This document shows, one piece after another, positions 8,621-18,927 of a stretch of DNA of 64,000 bases (positions are counted from its first letter, which is position 1; every line of letters begins with the position of its first letter). The notes beneath the pieces are model-generated. The model saw nothing but the letters and a program-made list of their open reading frames with translations. It did not search any database and was not told where the DNA came from. The DNA comes from Streptomyces chumphonensis (GTDB taxonomy: Bacteria > Actinomycetota > Actinomycetes > Streptomycetales > Streptomycetaceae): contig NZ_JACXYU010000016.1 of the NCBI RefSeq assembly GCF_014779715.1, positions 55,568 to 119,567 on the forward strand, given 5' to 3'. Made by a program: the position numbers and the translations under genes.

Positions 8621-9223
8621 ATGACGTCCAACACCCCTGAGCCCCAGGATCCACGCCCGGAGGGCCCGATGGGCCGGCAGGGCCCCTACGACAAGCCGAG
8701 CGACCCCTACGGGCCGCCCGGTGGCACCGGTGCGCCGGGCTCGCCCGGCGCACCGGGCACCCCGCCCGGCTACGGCGGCCCGGGCGGCGGCGGGCCCCCC
8801 GGATACGGCGGGCCGGGCGGTTACGGCGCGCCCGGTGGCTACGGCGGGCCGGAAGGGTACGGCGGACCGCCCCGCAGCCCGCGCAACGGCTTCGGCATCG
8901 CCGCGCTCGTGCTCGGCATCGTCGGCGTCCTGCTCTTCTGGACCGTCATCGGCGGTCTGCTGCTCGGGCTGCTGGCGGTGATCTTCGGCATCCTCCACCT
9001 GCGCCGCAAGAAGAGCGGTGAGGCGGCGGGCCCGATGGGTCTCATCGGCCTCATCCTCGGCGCCCTGGGCCTGGTCGGCTCGGTGATCGTCCTCATCGCG
9101 GGCGTCTCGCTCCTGAACTCCGAGGAGTTCGGCAGCTACCGCGAATGCCTGAACGACGCGGGCAACGACCAGGCGAAGATCGAGGAGTGCGCCCGCGAGT
9201 TCAACGAGGACCTCAACCGCTAG
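8621..9223 (+). CDS. DUF4190 membrane protein with Pro/Gly/Tyr-rich N-terminus
   Basis: This 200-residue protein has a disordered first 85 residues with repeated GYGGPGG-like units. Two hydrophobic segments follow (about 92-122 and 130-160), separated by a basic LRRKK loop, which is the DUF4190 pattern. The short C-terminal tail is hydrophilic and holds two cysteines (about residues 173 and 190). Function is unknown; such proteins are common in actinobacterial envelopes. ATG 8621 follows GAAGGGA. Its 3' end overlaps the convergent amidase gene by 11 nt. Confidence 0.75.
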   Translation: MTSNTPEPQDPRPEGPMGRQGPYDKPSDPYGPPGGTGAPGSPGAPGTPPGYGGPGGGGPPGYGGPGGYGAPGGYGGPEGYGGPPRSPRNGFGIAALVLGIVGVLLFWTVIGGLLLGLLAVIFGILHLRRKKSGEAAGPMGLIGLILGALGLVGSVIVLIAGVSLLNSEEFGSYRECLNDAGNDQAKIEECAREFNEDLNR

Positions 9224-9920
9224 GGGTGGCTCCCCCGCCGGACGGCTGCGGCACGGGCCGGGCGTCCCGCACCATGCGCAGGTAGCGCTCCCAGTCCCAG
9301 TGCGGACCGGGATCGGTGTGGTCGGCGCCCGGCACCTCGTTGTGCCCGACGATGTGCGTGCGGTCCCTGGGCAGGGAGTACCGGTCGCAGATGTCGGCCG
9401 TCAGCCGCGCCGAGGCCCGGTACATGGCGTCGGTGAAGTCGCCGGGCCGGTCGACGAACCCCTCGTGCTCGATGCCGACGCTGCGTTCGTTGTACGCGCG
9501 GTTGCCCGCGTGGTAGGCGACGTCCAGTTCGCGGACCATCTGCGTCACCCGACCGTCCGACGTCCGCACGACGTAGTGCGTGGCGGCCCGGTGGCCCGGA
9601 TCCTGGAAGACCTTCAGCGCGGTGGCGTGGCTGCCCTGGATGACGTGGACGACGACGCGGTCGATGGTGAAGTCGTGCGGGCGGCTGGCGAGCCGCCAGT
9701 TGGCCTCGGAGGCGGCGAGCCACTCGGCCTCGGCGAAGTCCACCTCGCCCTCGGTGCGCGGCACGGCGTTGCCCGGCACCCGGTACCACAGGCCGCGCAG
9801 GTCCTCCCGGAACCCGTAGCCGAGGCCGCCGAGCGCGACCGCCGTCCCGCCGGTCAGCAGCGCTCTGCGGCTGACCCTCCCCCGGCGCTCGACCTGCTGC
9901 CCTCCGGGCTCCGCGGCCAT
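9213..9920 (-). CDS. exported N-acetylmuramoyl-L-alanine amidase (Amidase_2 family)
   Basis: This 235-residue predicted exported protein has a twin-arginine-like signal (SRRALLTGG followed by a hydrophobic run, residues about 17-40). The zinc amidase domain has VVVHVIQG, a second motif HYVVRTSDGRVTQMV, YHAG, SVGIEHEG and HNEVPGADHTDPGPHW. The histidines in the first and last motifs are the usual zinc ligands. It would cleave the lactyl-peptide link of peptidoglycan. The ATG at 9920 is the best start for the signal peptide, and AGGGGGG precedes it. It is divergent from mnmA. Confidence 0.88.
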   Translation of the reverse strand: MAAEPGGQQVERRGRVSRRALLTGGTAVALGGLGYGFREDLRGLWYRVPGNAVPRTEGEVDFAEAEWLAASEANWRLASRPHDFTIDRVVVHVIQGSHATALKVFQDPGHRAATHYVVRTSDGRVTQMVRELDVAYHAGNRAYNERSVGIEHEGFVDRPGDFTDAMYRASARLTADICDRYSLPRDRTHIVGHNEVPGADHTDPGPHWDWERYLRMVRDARPVPQPSGGGATPSG

Positions 9921-10097
9921 CTGCCCCCCTGCTGCTCTCGTCCTGCGTGACGTTCCGGTTCCGGTGCGCGGGCCGGCGCGCGTCCCGGCGCCGGCCTCGC
10001 GGCCTTCCCCGTACCGACAACGCCGCGGTCTCCCGCGCGGTTCCACCGGGAGCACGGCCGGAGGGTGTCGGCGGCGGCACGTACCCTGGGAGGCGCT

Positions 10098-11249
10098 ATG
10101 ACTGACTCCACCGCTGCCCTCCCCACCGGCCCGAGCCCCGACCGTCGGCTGCGGGTGCTCGCCGCCATGTCCGGCGGGGTCGACTCCGCCGTGGCGGCCG
10201 CGCGCGCGGCCGAGGCGGGGCACGACGTCACGGGCGTCCACCTGGCCCTGTCGGCGAACCCGCAGTCGTTCCGCACCGGCGCCCGGGGCTGCTGCACCCT
10301 GGAGGACTCCCGCGACGCCCGCCGCGCGGCCGACGTCATCGGCATCCCGTTCTACGTGTGGGACCTGGCGGAGCGCTTCAAGGCCGACGTGGTGGAGGAC
10401 TTCGTCGCCGAGTACGAGGCGGGGCGCACCCCGAACCCGTGCCTGCGCTGCAACGAGAAGATCAAGTTCGCGGCGCTGCTGGACAAGGCACTCGCCCTCG
10501 GCTTCGACGCCGTCTGCACCGGCCACTACGCGACCGTCGTGGTGGGCGCCGACGGGCACCGCGAGCTGCACCGGGCGAGCGACGCCGCCAAGGACCAGTC
10601 CTACGTCCTCGGGGTGCTGGACGAGCAGCAGCTCGCGCACGCCCTGTTCCCCCTCGGCGACACCCGGGCGACCAAGGAGGAGATCCGGGCCGAGGCCGAG
10701 CGCCGGGGGCTGGCGGTGGCGAAGAAGCCGGACAGCCACGACATCTGCTTCATCGCCGACGGCGACACCCAGGGCTTCCTGGCGCGGCACCTGGGCACCG
10801 CCGAGGGCGACATCCTCGACGAGACCGGGGAGCGGGTCGGCACCCACACCGGGGCCTACGGCTACACGGTCGGGCAGCGCAAGGGGCTGCGGCTCGGTCA
10901 CCCGGCGCCGGACGGCAAGCCGCGCTACGTGCTGGACATCTCGCCGGTGGACAACACGGTGACCGTCGGCCCGGCCGAGGCGCTGGACGTCACGGCGCTG
11001 ACGGCGATCCGCCCGCGCTGGTGCGGGACGCCCCCCGCCGGTCCGGGCGCGTACACCGCGCAGTTGCGGGCGCACGGGGCCGAGACGCCGGTGACGGCGG
11101 AGCTGGCCGACGGGGAGCTGCGCGTCGCCTTCGCGGCACCGGTGCGCGGGGTGGCGCCGGGGCAGGCCGTCGTGCTCTACGACGGCACCCGTGTCGTCGG
11201 CTCCGCCACCATCGCGACGACGACGCGCGCCGTCCGCGCCCGGGGCTGA
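10098..11249 (+). CDS. mnmA: tRNA-specific 2-thiouridylase MnmA
   Basis: This 383-residue enzyme thiolates U34 of Lys, Glu and Gln tRNAs with ATP and sulfur relayed from a cysteine desulfurase. It has the PP-loop SGGVDSAVAAA (about 23-33) and two catalytic cysteines in NPCLRCNEKIKF and DSHDICFIADG, then the C-terminal barrel domain. ATG 10098 follows GGGAGG by 4 nt. Its position downstream of the cysteine desulfurase supports the sulfur-relay role. Confidence 0.96.
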   Translation: MTDSTAALPTGPSPDRRLRVLAAMSGGVDSAVAAARAAEAGHDVTGVHLALSANPQSFRTGARGCCTLEDSRDARRAADVIGIPFYVWDLAERFKADVVEDFVAEYEAGRTPNPCLRCNEKIKFAALLDKALALGFDAVCTGHYATVVVGADGHRELHRASDAAKDQSYVLGVLDEQQLAHALFPLGDTRATKEEIRAEAERRGLAVAKKPDSHDICFIADGDTQGFLARHLGTAEGDILDETGERVGTHTGAYGYTVGQRKGLRLGHPAPDGKPRYVLDISPVDNTVTVGPAEALDVTALTAIRPRWCGTPPAGPGAYTAQLRAHGAETPVTAELADGELRVAFAAPVRGVAPGQAVVLYDGTRVVGSATIATTTRAVRARG

Positions 11250-11264
11250 CCCCGGCTCACCGGG

Positions 11265-12149
11265 TCACCGGGTCAGGACCCGCGCCAACTGCCGGGACTG
11301 GGCGACGAGCCGGTCCGCGCTGTCCCACACCTCGGCGTCCTCCTCCAGGAAGCCGCCCGCGAGGTTGCGGGTGGTGATCGCGACGCGGACGGGTCCGGGC
11401 GCCGGCCGGCAGCGGATGTGCGCGGTGAGCTCCACCGTCGGCACCCACCCCGTGATGCCCAGCTCGAACGCGGTCGGCGGCAGGGCGTCGACGGCGAGGA
11501 GGAGGGCCAGCGGGTCCAGGTCGCGGCCGTCGGCCAGGGCGAACCAGGCGCGCATCTCGCCGCGTCCGCTCGGGGCTCCGACGGCCCAGCCCACGGTCGC
11601 GGGGTCGAGGCGCAGATCCAGCCGGGCCGCGATCGGGGGTGCCGTGGCGGGGTCGTGGTGGGGGTCGTCAGCGGCGCTCAGGCACTGGTCGGCGGGCGGT
11701 ATCGGCGGGGGCTCCGCGCTGGTGCGGACCTCGTCGGTGAGGCGGTCCAGGTCCCCGTAGGTGGCGAGCACGCGGAGGCGCTCCGTCTCGGTGCCGTCGT
11801 TTGCGCGCTGGAGCAGCGTGGCGGACCCGGCGGCGAGGGTGCGGCCCGGCGGTGCCGGGTCGGTGCGGACGACGGCCGGGCCGGGACGGCTGGCGGTCAG
11901 GTAGTGCGCGGTGACGGTGAACGGGTCCGGCTGGGCGAGGGCGTCGCCGAGGGCGCGGGCGGTGAGGGCCAGCAGGTAGCCGCCGTTGACGGCCTCCCCG
12001 ATCGCCCAGCCCGCCGAGAGGTCGGCGTCGTAGAGCCCGGGGTGCCCGCCGTCGCGGCGGCGCACCTGCGTGTCACGGTCGAACTCGCTGTTCCCGAGGG
12101 TGGCGGGCGGCGATGCGGCGGCCCGCCCGTCGTGCAGTGCCTGAGTCAT
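11265..12149 (-). CDS. acyl-CoA thioesterase-like (double hotdog) protein
   Basis: This 294-residue protein has two hotdog-like halves. The first has GWAIGEAVNGGYLLALTARAL followed by AHYLTASRPG. The second has AVDALPPTAFELG and WVPTVELTAHIR near the C-terminus. This is the pattern of actinobacterial TesB/4HBT-type thioesterases acting on acyl-CoAs. No strong catalytic residue is certain by eye. ATG at 12149 is preferred over an upstream in-frame ATG at 12212 because that start would overlap the divergent gene. Confidence 0.7.
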   Translation of the reverse strand: MTQALHDGRAAASPPATLGNSEFDRDTQVRRRDGGHPGLYDADLSAGWAIGEAVNGGYLLALTARALGDALAQPDPFTVTAHYLTASRPGPAVVRTDPAPPGRTLAAGSATLLQRANDGTETERLRVLATYGDLDRLTDEVRTSAEPPPIPPADQCLSAADDPHHDPATAPPIAARLDLRLDPATVGWAVGAPSGRGEMRAWFALADGRDLDPLALLLAVDALPPTAFELGITGWVPTVELTAHIRCRPAPGPVRVAITTRNLAGGFLEEDAEVWDSADRLVAQSRQLARVLTR

Positions 12150-12172
12150 ACCGGGACCGTACAAGCTTTTAT

Positions 12173-12184
12173 TACCACTCGGTA
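12173..12184. promoter_or_regulatory. short palindrome TACC-N4-GGTA between divergent genes
   Basis: TACCACTCGGTA sits beside an AT-rich run (CTTTTATTACC) in the 61-nt space between the thioesterase-like gene and the channel gene. TetR-family regulators of acyl-CoA metabolism often use ACC/GGT half-sites, so it may be an operator. That is inference from the motif alone. Confidence 0.35.
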
Positions 12185-12210
12185 GGTTCAGGGGTGGGAT
12201 CATCGTCCCC

Positions 12211-12834
12211 ATGCTCCACGTGCTCTACCTGGTGGGTGTCGCCGCCTTCGCGGCCAGCGGGGTCCTCGCGGCCCACCGCGCGAACATGGACCCCTTCGGC
12301 GGGCTGGTCCTCGCCTTCGCCGCCGGTGTCTCCGGCGGCACCCTGCGCGACCTCATCCTCGGCCGCGATCCGCTGTACTGGACGCAGGACTGGATCCTGC
12401 TGACCGTCATCGCGTCCGTCGGCGTGGTCACCATGGTCTACCTGCGCTTCCGCACCCTGCCGCACCGCACCCTGCTGCTCGTGGACGCCGTCGGGCTCGC
12501 CGTCGTCACGGTCATCGGCGCGCGGGCCGCCCTGGAGTCCGAGGTGACGCCGCTGGCCGTGCTGATCCTGGCCGTCCTGACCGGCGTCACCGGCGAGGTG
12601 GTCCGGGACGTCCTGTGCGGGGAACTGCCTCCGCTGCTCCTGCGCGAGGAGGTCTACGCCACGGCCGCGTTCGCCGGGGCGCTGTGCTACCTGCTGCTCG
12701 ACTGGGCGTCGGTGGGCCAGGGCGCCGCGACGGTCGTCTCGGCCGCCGTCGTCCTGGCGCTGCGCATCGCCGCCATGTACTTCGGCCTCAGCCTCCCGAG
12801 GTCCCACTCGCACCTGGAGCAGGAGCAGGGCTGA
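12211..12834 (+). CDS. TRIC / UPF0126 family cation channel
   Basis: This 207-residue integral membrane protein has about seven hydrophobic segments in two repeats, each starting with a glycine-rich helix followed by an Arg-Asp pair (GVSGGTLRDLILG and GVTGEVVRDVLCG). These are hallmarks of the bacterial trimeric intracellular cation channel family, which conducts K+ and Na+. It is divergent from the thioesterase-like gene and ends at a large hairpin. Confidence 0.85.
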   Translation: MLHVLYLVGVAAFAASGVLAAHRANMDPFGGLVLAFAAGVSGGTLRDLILGRDPLYWTQDWILLTVIASVGVVTMVYLRFRTLPHRTLLLVDAVGLAVVTVIGARAALESEVTPLAVLILAVLTGVTGEVVRDVLCGELPPLLLREEVYATAAFAGALCYLLLDWASVGQGAATVVSAAVVLALRIAAMYFGLSLPRSHSHLEQEQG

Positions 12835-12840
12835 GCGACG

Positions 12841-12885
12841 GGCCGGGTCCGGCGACGGCGGCCTTGCCGCCGCCGGGACCCGGCC
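12841..12885. terminator. bidirectional hairpin between the channel gene and the peptide-transporter operon
   Basis: GGCCGGGTCC at 12841 pairs with GGACCCGGCC ending at 12885, and the GGCGAC/GCCGCC inner arms close around CTTG with small bulges. It lies between convergent genes and can serve both. Confidence 0.7.
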
Positions 12886-12888
12886 GCG

Positions 12889-13937
<1,049 letters not shown>

Positions 13938-13941
<4 letters not shown>

Positions 13942-14978
13942 GAGCCGGCCTCCGTCTTCTTCAGGTCGGCTGTGTTCCCGTGGTCCCCGCCGTCCCCGTG
14001 CATCTCGTGCTTCACCGGGTTCACGCACCGGGCCAGGTGCCCCGGGGTGTGCGGCTCCGTCAACTGCGGGGTGCCGGTGAGGCACTCCATCGTGTAGGAG
14101 TCGCAGCGTGGGGCGAAGGCGCAGCCGTCCGCCCAGTCGATGCGGTCGTTGATGGAGCCGCGGATGGGCCGCAGCGGTTCGCCGCGCGGGGCGTCCAGCC
14201 GGGGGATCGAGCCGAGCAGCCCGTGCGCGTAGGGGTGGGTCGGTGCGGCGAACAGCGGACGCCGCGCCGCCGACTCGACGACCTTGCCCGCGTACAGCAC
14301 GTTGACCTGGTCGCACAGCCCGGCGACGACGCCCAGGTCGTGGGTGATCATCAGCAGGGCGGTGCCCTCCTCGTCCACCAGCTCCTTGAGCAGCTCCAGG
14401 ATCTGCGCCTGGATGGTGACGTCGAGGGCGGTCGTCGGCTCGTCCGCGATGAGCAGCCGGGGCGCACAGGCCACGGCCATCGCGATGAGCGCGCGCTGCC
14501 GCATGCCGCCGGACAGCTGGTGCGGGTACTCCTTCAGCCGCCGGGTGGGGTCGGGGATGCCGACGCGGTCGAGCAGGTGGGCGGCCTCCTTGCGGGCGGG
14601 CTCCCCCTTCATCCCCCGGTGCCGCTTGAGGATCTCCGTCACCTGGACGCCGATGGGGACGACCGGGTTCAGGGAGGACAGCGGGTCCTGGAAGATCATG
14701 GCCAGCTGCGAGCCGCGCAGGTCCCGCATCCGCGCGGTGGACAGGCGCAGCAGGTCGGTGCCGTCGTAGTCGGCGCGACCGCCGATCGTCACGCCCCGGC
14801 TCGGCAGCAGGCCCATGAGCGCCAGCGACGTCACGGACTTGCCGCAGCCGGACTCCCCCACGAGGCCGACGACCTGACCCTGGTCGACGTCGAAGGAGAC
14901 ACCGGCCACGGCCTGCACGTCGCGGCTGCCGCGCCCGCTGAAGGTGATGGTCAGTTCGTCCACGGAAAGCAACGGCAT
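13938..14978 (-). CDS. oligopeptide/dipeptide ABC transporter ATP-binding protein (OppD/DppD type)
   Basis: This 346-residue ATPase has Walker A GESGCGKS, signature LSGGMRQRALIAMA, Walker B ADEPTTALD and the C-terminal oligopeptide region with Cys residues (CAFAPRCDSYTMECL). It forms the nucleotide-binding pair with the downstream OppF-type protein. It starts 4 nt after the end of the upstream permease gene and overlaps the next gene by four bases. Confidence 0.92.
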
Positions 14979-14982
14979 GTCA

Positions 14983-15939
14983 TCAGCTCCGCAGTTTCGG
15001 GTCGAGGGCCTCGCGCATCGCCTCGCCCAGCAGGGTGAAGCCGAGGGCGGTGATGATGATGCCCAGCGCCGGGTACACGGCCAGCATCGGAGCGCTGTCG
15101 AAGTAGCCCTGGGCCTGGGCGAGCATGACGCCCCACTCCGGTTCGGAGGCGTCCGGGTTGCCGAGGCCGAGGTAGGACAGGGCGGCCGCCTCGATGATGG
15201 CGGTGGCCAGGCTGAGCGTCGACTGCACGATGACGGGGCTGAGCGAGTTGGGCAGCACGTGGCCCAGGGCGATGCGCCGCTTGCGCACGCCGAGGGACTG
15301 GGCCGCCAGGACGTAGTCCGAGCCGCCCTGGGCCAGCATCGCGCCGCGCAGCAGGCGCGCGAAGATGGGCACCTGGACGACGCCCACCGCGATCATGACG
15401 GTGGTGAGCGACTGGCCCAGCACGGCCGCGATGGAGACGGCCAGCAGCAGCGAGGGCAGCGCGAGCATCATGTCGATGAAGCGCATGACGACGGTGTCGA
15501 ACCGCTTGCCGGCGGCGCCGCCGAGGGTGAGGGCCGCACCCGAGGCGCCGCCGATCAGCGCGCCGACGGTGAAGCCGAGCAGCGTGGCGACGATGCCCAC
15601 CAGCAGCGTCTGCCGGGCGCCGATGAGCATCCGGGAGAACTCGTCACGGGCGAGGTGGTCCAGGCCCAGCCAGTTCTCGGCGCGCGGGCCGACGAAGATG
15701 TTCTGGTTCGTCAGCACCTCGCCGCGCCAGGTGTGCGTGTCGGTGGGGTCGTAGGGGGCGATCCACGGCCCGAGGATCGCGAGCAGGACGAACGCCCCGA
15801 TGATGACGCCGCCGATGAGCGCCATCTTGCTGCGCCGCAGTCGGCGCATGGCCTCGACCCACAGGCTGTTGCCGGTGGTCGTCTCCCTGCTCGCGGTGAG
15901 TTCGGCGAGCCGGTCGATCTTGTCGGTCTTGGTGCTCAT
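14983..15939 (-). CDS. oligopeptide/dipeptide ABC transporter permease (DppC/OppC type)
   Basis: This 318-residue permease has one N-terminal membrane span (near residues 38-58) and five more. The inner-membrane EAA loop is GASPE-like (AAQSLGVRKRRIALGHVLPNSL), which docks to the ATPases. The periplasmic segment contains the FLGTDxLGRD-like GLDHLARDEFSR. The start overlaps the stop of the preceding permease (TGATG). Confidence 0.9.
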   Translation of the reverse strand: MSTKTDKIDRLAELTASRETTTGNSLWVEAMRRLRRSKMALIGGVIIGAFVLLAILGPWIAPYDPTDTHTWRGEVLTNQNIFVGPRAENWLGLDHLARDEFSRMLIGARQTLLVGIVATLLGFTVGALIGGASGAALTLGGAAGKRFDTVVMRFIDMMLALPSLLLAVSIAAVLGQSLTTVMIAVGVVQVPIFARLLRGAMLAQGGSDYVLAAQSLGVRKRRIALGHVLPNSLSPVIVQSTLSLATAIIEAAALSYLGLGNPDASEPEWGVMLAQAQGYFDSAPMLAVYPALGIIITALGFTLLGEAMREALDPKLRS

Positions 15940-16943
15940 CAGTGCACCCGCACTCTCGGATCGATGAGGCTGTACGCCAGGTCGACCAGCAGGTTGATGA
16001 TGACGTAGGCCAGCGCGATGAACATGATGAAGCCGACGAGCACGGGGTAGTCGCGCTGGTCGATGGCGGTCTTGATGAACGAGCCGATGCCGCCGAAGGC
16101 GAACACCGACTCGGTCAGGACGGCGCCGGAGAGCAGCCCGCCGGTCAGCAGACCGATGGCCGTGACGACGGGCAGCAGGGCGTTGCGCAGCACGTGCCGG
16201 CCGCGCACCACGCTCTGCTTGAGGCCCTTGGACTCGGCGGTGCGCACGTAGTCCTCGCCGAGGACCTCCAGGACGCTGGCGCGCGTCATGCGCACGATGA
16301 TGGCCAGCGGGATGGAGGCCAGCGCCATCGCGGGCAGCACCAGGTGCTGCACGGCGTCCCAGGAGGCGTCGAACTCACCGGTGAGGATGCCGTCGAGGAC
16401 GTAGAAGCCGGTGACCTCGGTGGCGTCGAGGCCGGTCGTCTGGCGGCCGAAGGCCGGGAACCAGCCCAGCTGCACGGCGAAGAGCGCCTTGAGGAGGTAG
16501 GCGAGGAAGAAGACGGGGATGCAGATGCCGAGCAGCGAGCCCGACACGGCCGACACGTCGAGCCAGCTGCCGCGCCGGCGGGCGGCGAAGTAGCCGAGCG
16601 GGATGCCGACGGCCACGGCCATGAGGATGGCCGTGACGCCGAGTTCGACGGTGGCGGGGAAGGCCCGGGTGAACTCGTCCCACACCGGCTGGCCGGTCTG
16701 CGTCGAGGTGCCGAGGTCGAGCCGGCCGAGCCGCTCCAGGAAGCGCCCGTACTGGACCCACAGGGGCTGGTCGAGGCCGAGTGCCCTCTCGATCTGGGCC
16801 TTGTCGGCCGCGGTGGCTCTCTCGCCCAGGAGGGCCGCCGCGGGCCCACCGGGCAGCAGGCGCACCCAGACGAAGAGCAGGACCGACAGACCGAGCAGGG
16901 TGGGTATGAGCTGCAGAAGTCTTCTGACGACGAGACGCAACAC
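15939..16943 (-). CDS. oligopeptide/dipeptide ABC transporter permease (DppB/OppB type)
   Basis: This 334-residue permease has the typical DppB N-terminus (a basic residue cluster, then a long hydrophobic span with LLPGGPAAALLGE after it) and the EAA loop RTAESKGLKQSVVRGRHVLRNAL. It forms the membrane channel with the DppC-type partner. A stem-loop lies between it and the binding-protein gene. Confidence 0.9.
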   Translation of the reverse strand: MLRLVVRRLLQLIPTLLGLSVLLFVWVRLLPGGPAAALLGERATAADKAQIERALGLDQPLWVQYGRFLERLGRLDLGTSTQTGQPVWDEFTRAFPATVELGVTAILMAVAVGIPLGYFAARRRGSWLDVSAVSGSLLGICIPVFFLAYLLKALFAVQLGWFPAFGRQTTGLDATEVTGFYVLDGILTGEFDASWDAVQHLVLPAMALASIPLAIIVRMTRASVLEVLGEDYVRTAESKGLKQSVVRGRHVLRNALLPVVTAIGLLTGGLLSGAVLTESVFAFGGIGSFIKTAIDQRDYPVLVGFIMFIALAYVIINLLVDLAYSLIDPRVRVH

Positions 16944-16993
16944 CCCGCGCTACCCCCTTTCTTGGGGTTCGAACTAGGGCATCGGACGCGGGA

Positions 16994-17026
16994 CCGCCCG
17001 GCCACCTGGATGTCGTGGCCGGGCGG
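16994..17026. terminator. 12-bp stem-loop between the binding protein and permease genes
   Basis: CCGCCCGGCCAC (16994-17005) pairs exactly with 17015-17026 around a 9-nt loop, between the stop of the binding-protein gene and the permease start. Such loops often stabilise or partly terminate the upstream mRNA, so that more binding protein than permease is made. Confidence 0.65.
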
Positions 17027-17047
17027 ACCTCACGCGATGGTGGGGGA

Positions 17048-18718
17048 CTACTTGAAGGAGACCTCGGCGAAGTTCTCCTGCGTCAGCGGGGAGACCTCCG
17101 GCGGGTTCACCTTGTCGGAGAACGCGATGGAGGGCGGCGAGGAGGAGATCGGCACGCCGGGGACGTACTCCATGATCGCCTCGTTGGCCTTCTTGTACAG
17201 CTCCACACGCTGGGCGACGTCCGGCTCGGACTCGGCGGCCTTCACCGCGTCGAAGACGGCGTCCTCACGGAAGCCCCACTGGGCGTCGAAGCCGCTGAAC
17301 CAGGTGCCGATGAAGTTGTAGCCGTCGTTGAAGTCACCGGTCCAGCCCAGCATGTGCAGGGCGCAGGAGCCGTTCTCGGTGGCGTCCAGGTAGTCCGGGG
17401 CCCACTTCATGGGCTTCGGGTTGACCGTGATCCCGGCCTTCTCCAGGTCGGCCTTCATCAGCTCGAACATGTCGGCCGGGGCCGGCATGTAGGGGCGGGT
17501 GACCTCGGTCGGGTAGCAGAAGTCGACGCTCAGCTTCGACTCGCCCGCGTCGGCCAGCAGGTCCTTGGCCTTGTCGGTGCTGAAGTCGTAGGTGGCGACG
17601 CCCTCGGAGAACCCGTCGACGGTGTCGGGCATGAACTGCGTGGCGACGACGCCGCCCTCGGGGAGCTGGGTGTTGACGAGGTTGTCGCGGTCGATGGCGT
17701 GGGTGATCGCCTGCCGGACCTCCTTCTTCTCCAGCGCCTCGTTGGCCCCCTGGGACATGCCCAGGTAGAAGATGTTGAAGACGCCTCGGACGGGGACCTG
17801 GAAGCCCTTGTCCTTCAGCCCCTCGACGTCGGACGGCGCGACCAGGTCGTAGCCGTCGATGTTGCCGGCCTCCAGCGCCTGACGGCGGGCGTTCTCCTCG
17901 GAGATGGTGCGGAAGACGAGCTTCTCGACGCCCGCCTTCTCCTCGCCCCAGTAGTCGTCGAAGCGCTCCAGGGTGACTTCCTGGTTGCCCTTGTCCCACT
18001 CGGCGATCTTGAACGGCCCGGTGCCGGCGACCGTCCCGGCCTCCTGGCTGTACTTGGGGTAGGTGAGGGCGTCGCCCTCGCCCGTGGCCGATTCCTTCTT
18101 GTACTCCGCGATGGCCTTCGGGGAGTGGATGGCCAGGGCCTGGAGGGAGAAGCCGCCGGGCAGGTTCGCCGACGCCTCGTTCACCGAGATGACGGCCGTC
18201 AGCTCGTCCTGCGCGGCGCAGCCCTTGTAGTTGGGCTCGGCGGTGTCCTTGCTCTCGTTCTTCGCGAAGCCGCCGAAGACGGTCTGCCAGTAGTAGGAGA
18301 TCGCCTTGTTCTGGTACGTACCGGTCCAGTTGAACCAGTAGTCGTAGTTCGCACAGACGGCCTCGGCGGTCAGCTTCTCGCCGTCGTGGAAGGTGACCCC
18401 CTCACGGAGGTTGAACGTCCACTCGGTGCCGGCCTCGTTGCTCTCCCACGACTCCGCCAGGCCGCCGACGAGCTCGCTGCCGCCCGGCTCGTGCTCGATG
18501 AGCGCCTCGAAGGCCTGCCGGGTGACGCGGAACGTCTCGCCGTCGCTGGCCAGGGCCGGGTCCAGGGAGCCGGGGTCACCGGGGGCGCCGAAGACGAAGG
18601 TGTCGCCGCCCTCGCCGCCACCGTCGTCGTCCCGCTCGCTGGCGCATCCGCTGGTTATCAGTCCGACCGCAAGGGTGGCCGCGATCGCCGTGACGACCCT
18701 GGATCTGGTTCTACGCAT
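17048..18718 (-). CDS. oligopeptide/dipeptide ABC transporter substrate-binding lipoprotein
   Basis: This 556-residue SBP family 5 protein has a lipoprotein signal peptide ending LITSGC, with the lipidated Cys at residue 25. The mature part has the family regions DPGSLDPALASDGET and FNLREGVTFHDGEKLTAEAV. It captures peptides outside the membrane for the permeases encoded downstream. ATG 18718 follows GAGGTGG at 3 nt. It heads the five-gene operon; the 209 nt upstream hold the probable promoter but no clear consensus. Confidence 0.92.
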   Translation of the reverse strand: MRRTRSRVVTAIAATLAVGLITSGCASERDDDGGGEGGDTFVFGAPGDPGSLDPALASDGETFRVTRQAFEALIEHEPGGSELVGGLAESWESNEAGTEWTFNLREGVTFHDGEKLTAEAVCANYDYWFNWTGTYQNKAISYYWQTVFGGFAKNESKDTAEPNYKGCAAQDELTAVISVNEASANLPGGFSLQALAIHSPKAIAEYKKESATGEGDALTYPKYSQEAGTVAGTGPFKIAEWDKGNQEVTLERFDDYWGEEKAGVEKLVFRTISEENARRQALEAGNIDGYDLVAPSDVEGLKDKGFQVPVRGVFNIFYLGMSQGANEALEKKEVRQAITHAIDRDNLVNTQLPEGGVVATQFMPDTVDGFSEGVATYDFSTDKAKDLLADAGESKLSVDFCYPTEVTRPYMPAPADMFELMKADLEKAGITVNPKPMKWAPDYLDATENGSCALHMLGWTGDFNDGYNFIGTWFSGFDAQWGFREDAVFDAVKAAESEPDVAQRVELYKKANEAIMEYVPGVPISSSPPSIAFSDKVNPPEVSPLTQENFAEVSFK

Positions 18719-18927
18719 CGTCCACCTCAGGGGTCTGGTGGTGCAACAGATTCTGGTCGCCCGCACATTACTGTGCATCCATAGAGGTGTGAACCGTCCG
18801 CATGCCGGTGATACCGAGCTGAGACCCGCTGCTAAAGCGCCGATAAAAGCGCCCCTGGGCGGCGTAGCGGGCGATATCCCCCGGGCCCCGCGGCAGGGGT
18901 GCGCGCAGGGCCGTGCGCGCTCGCGCG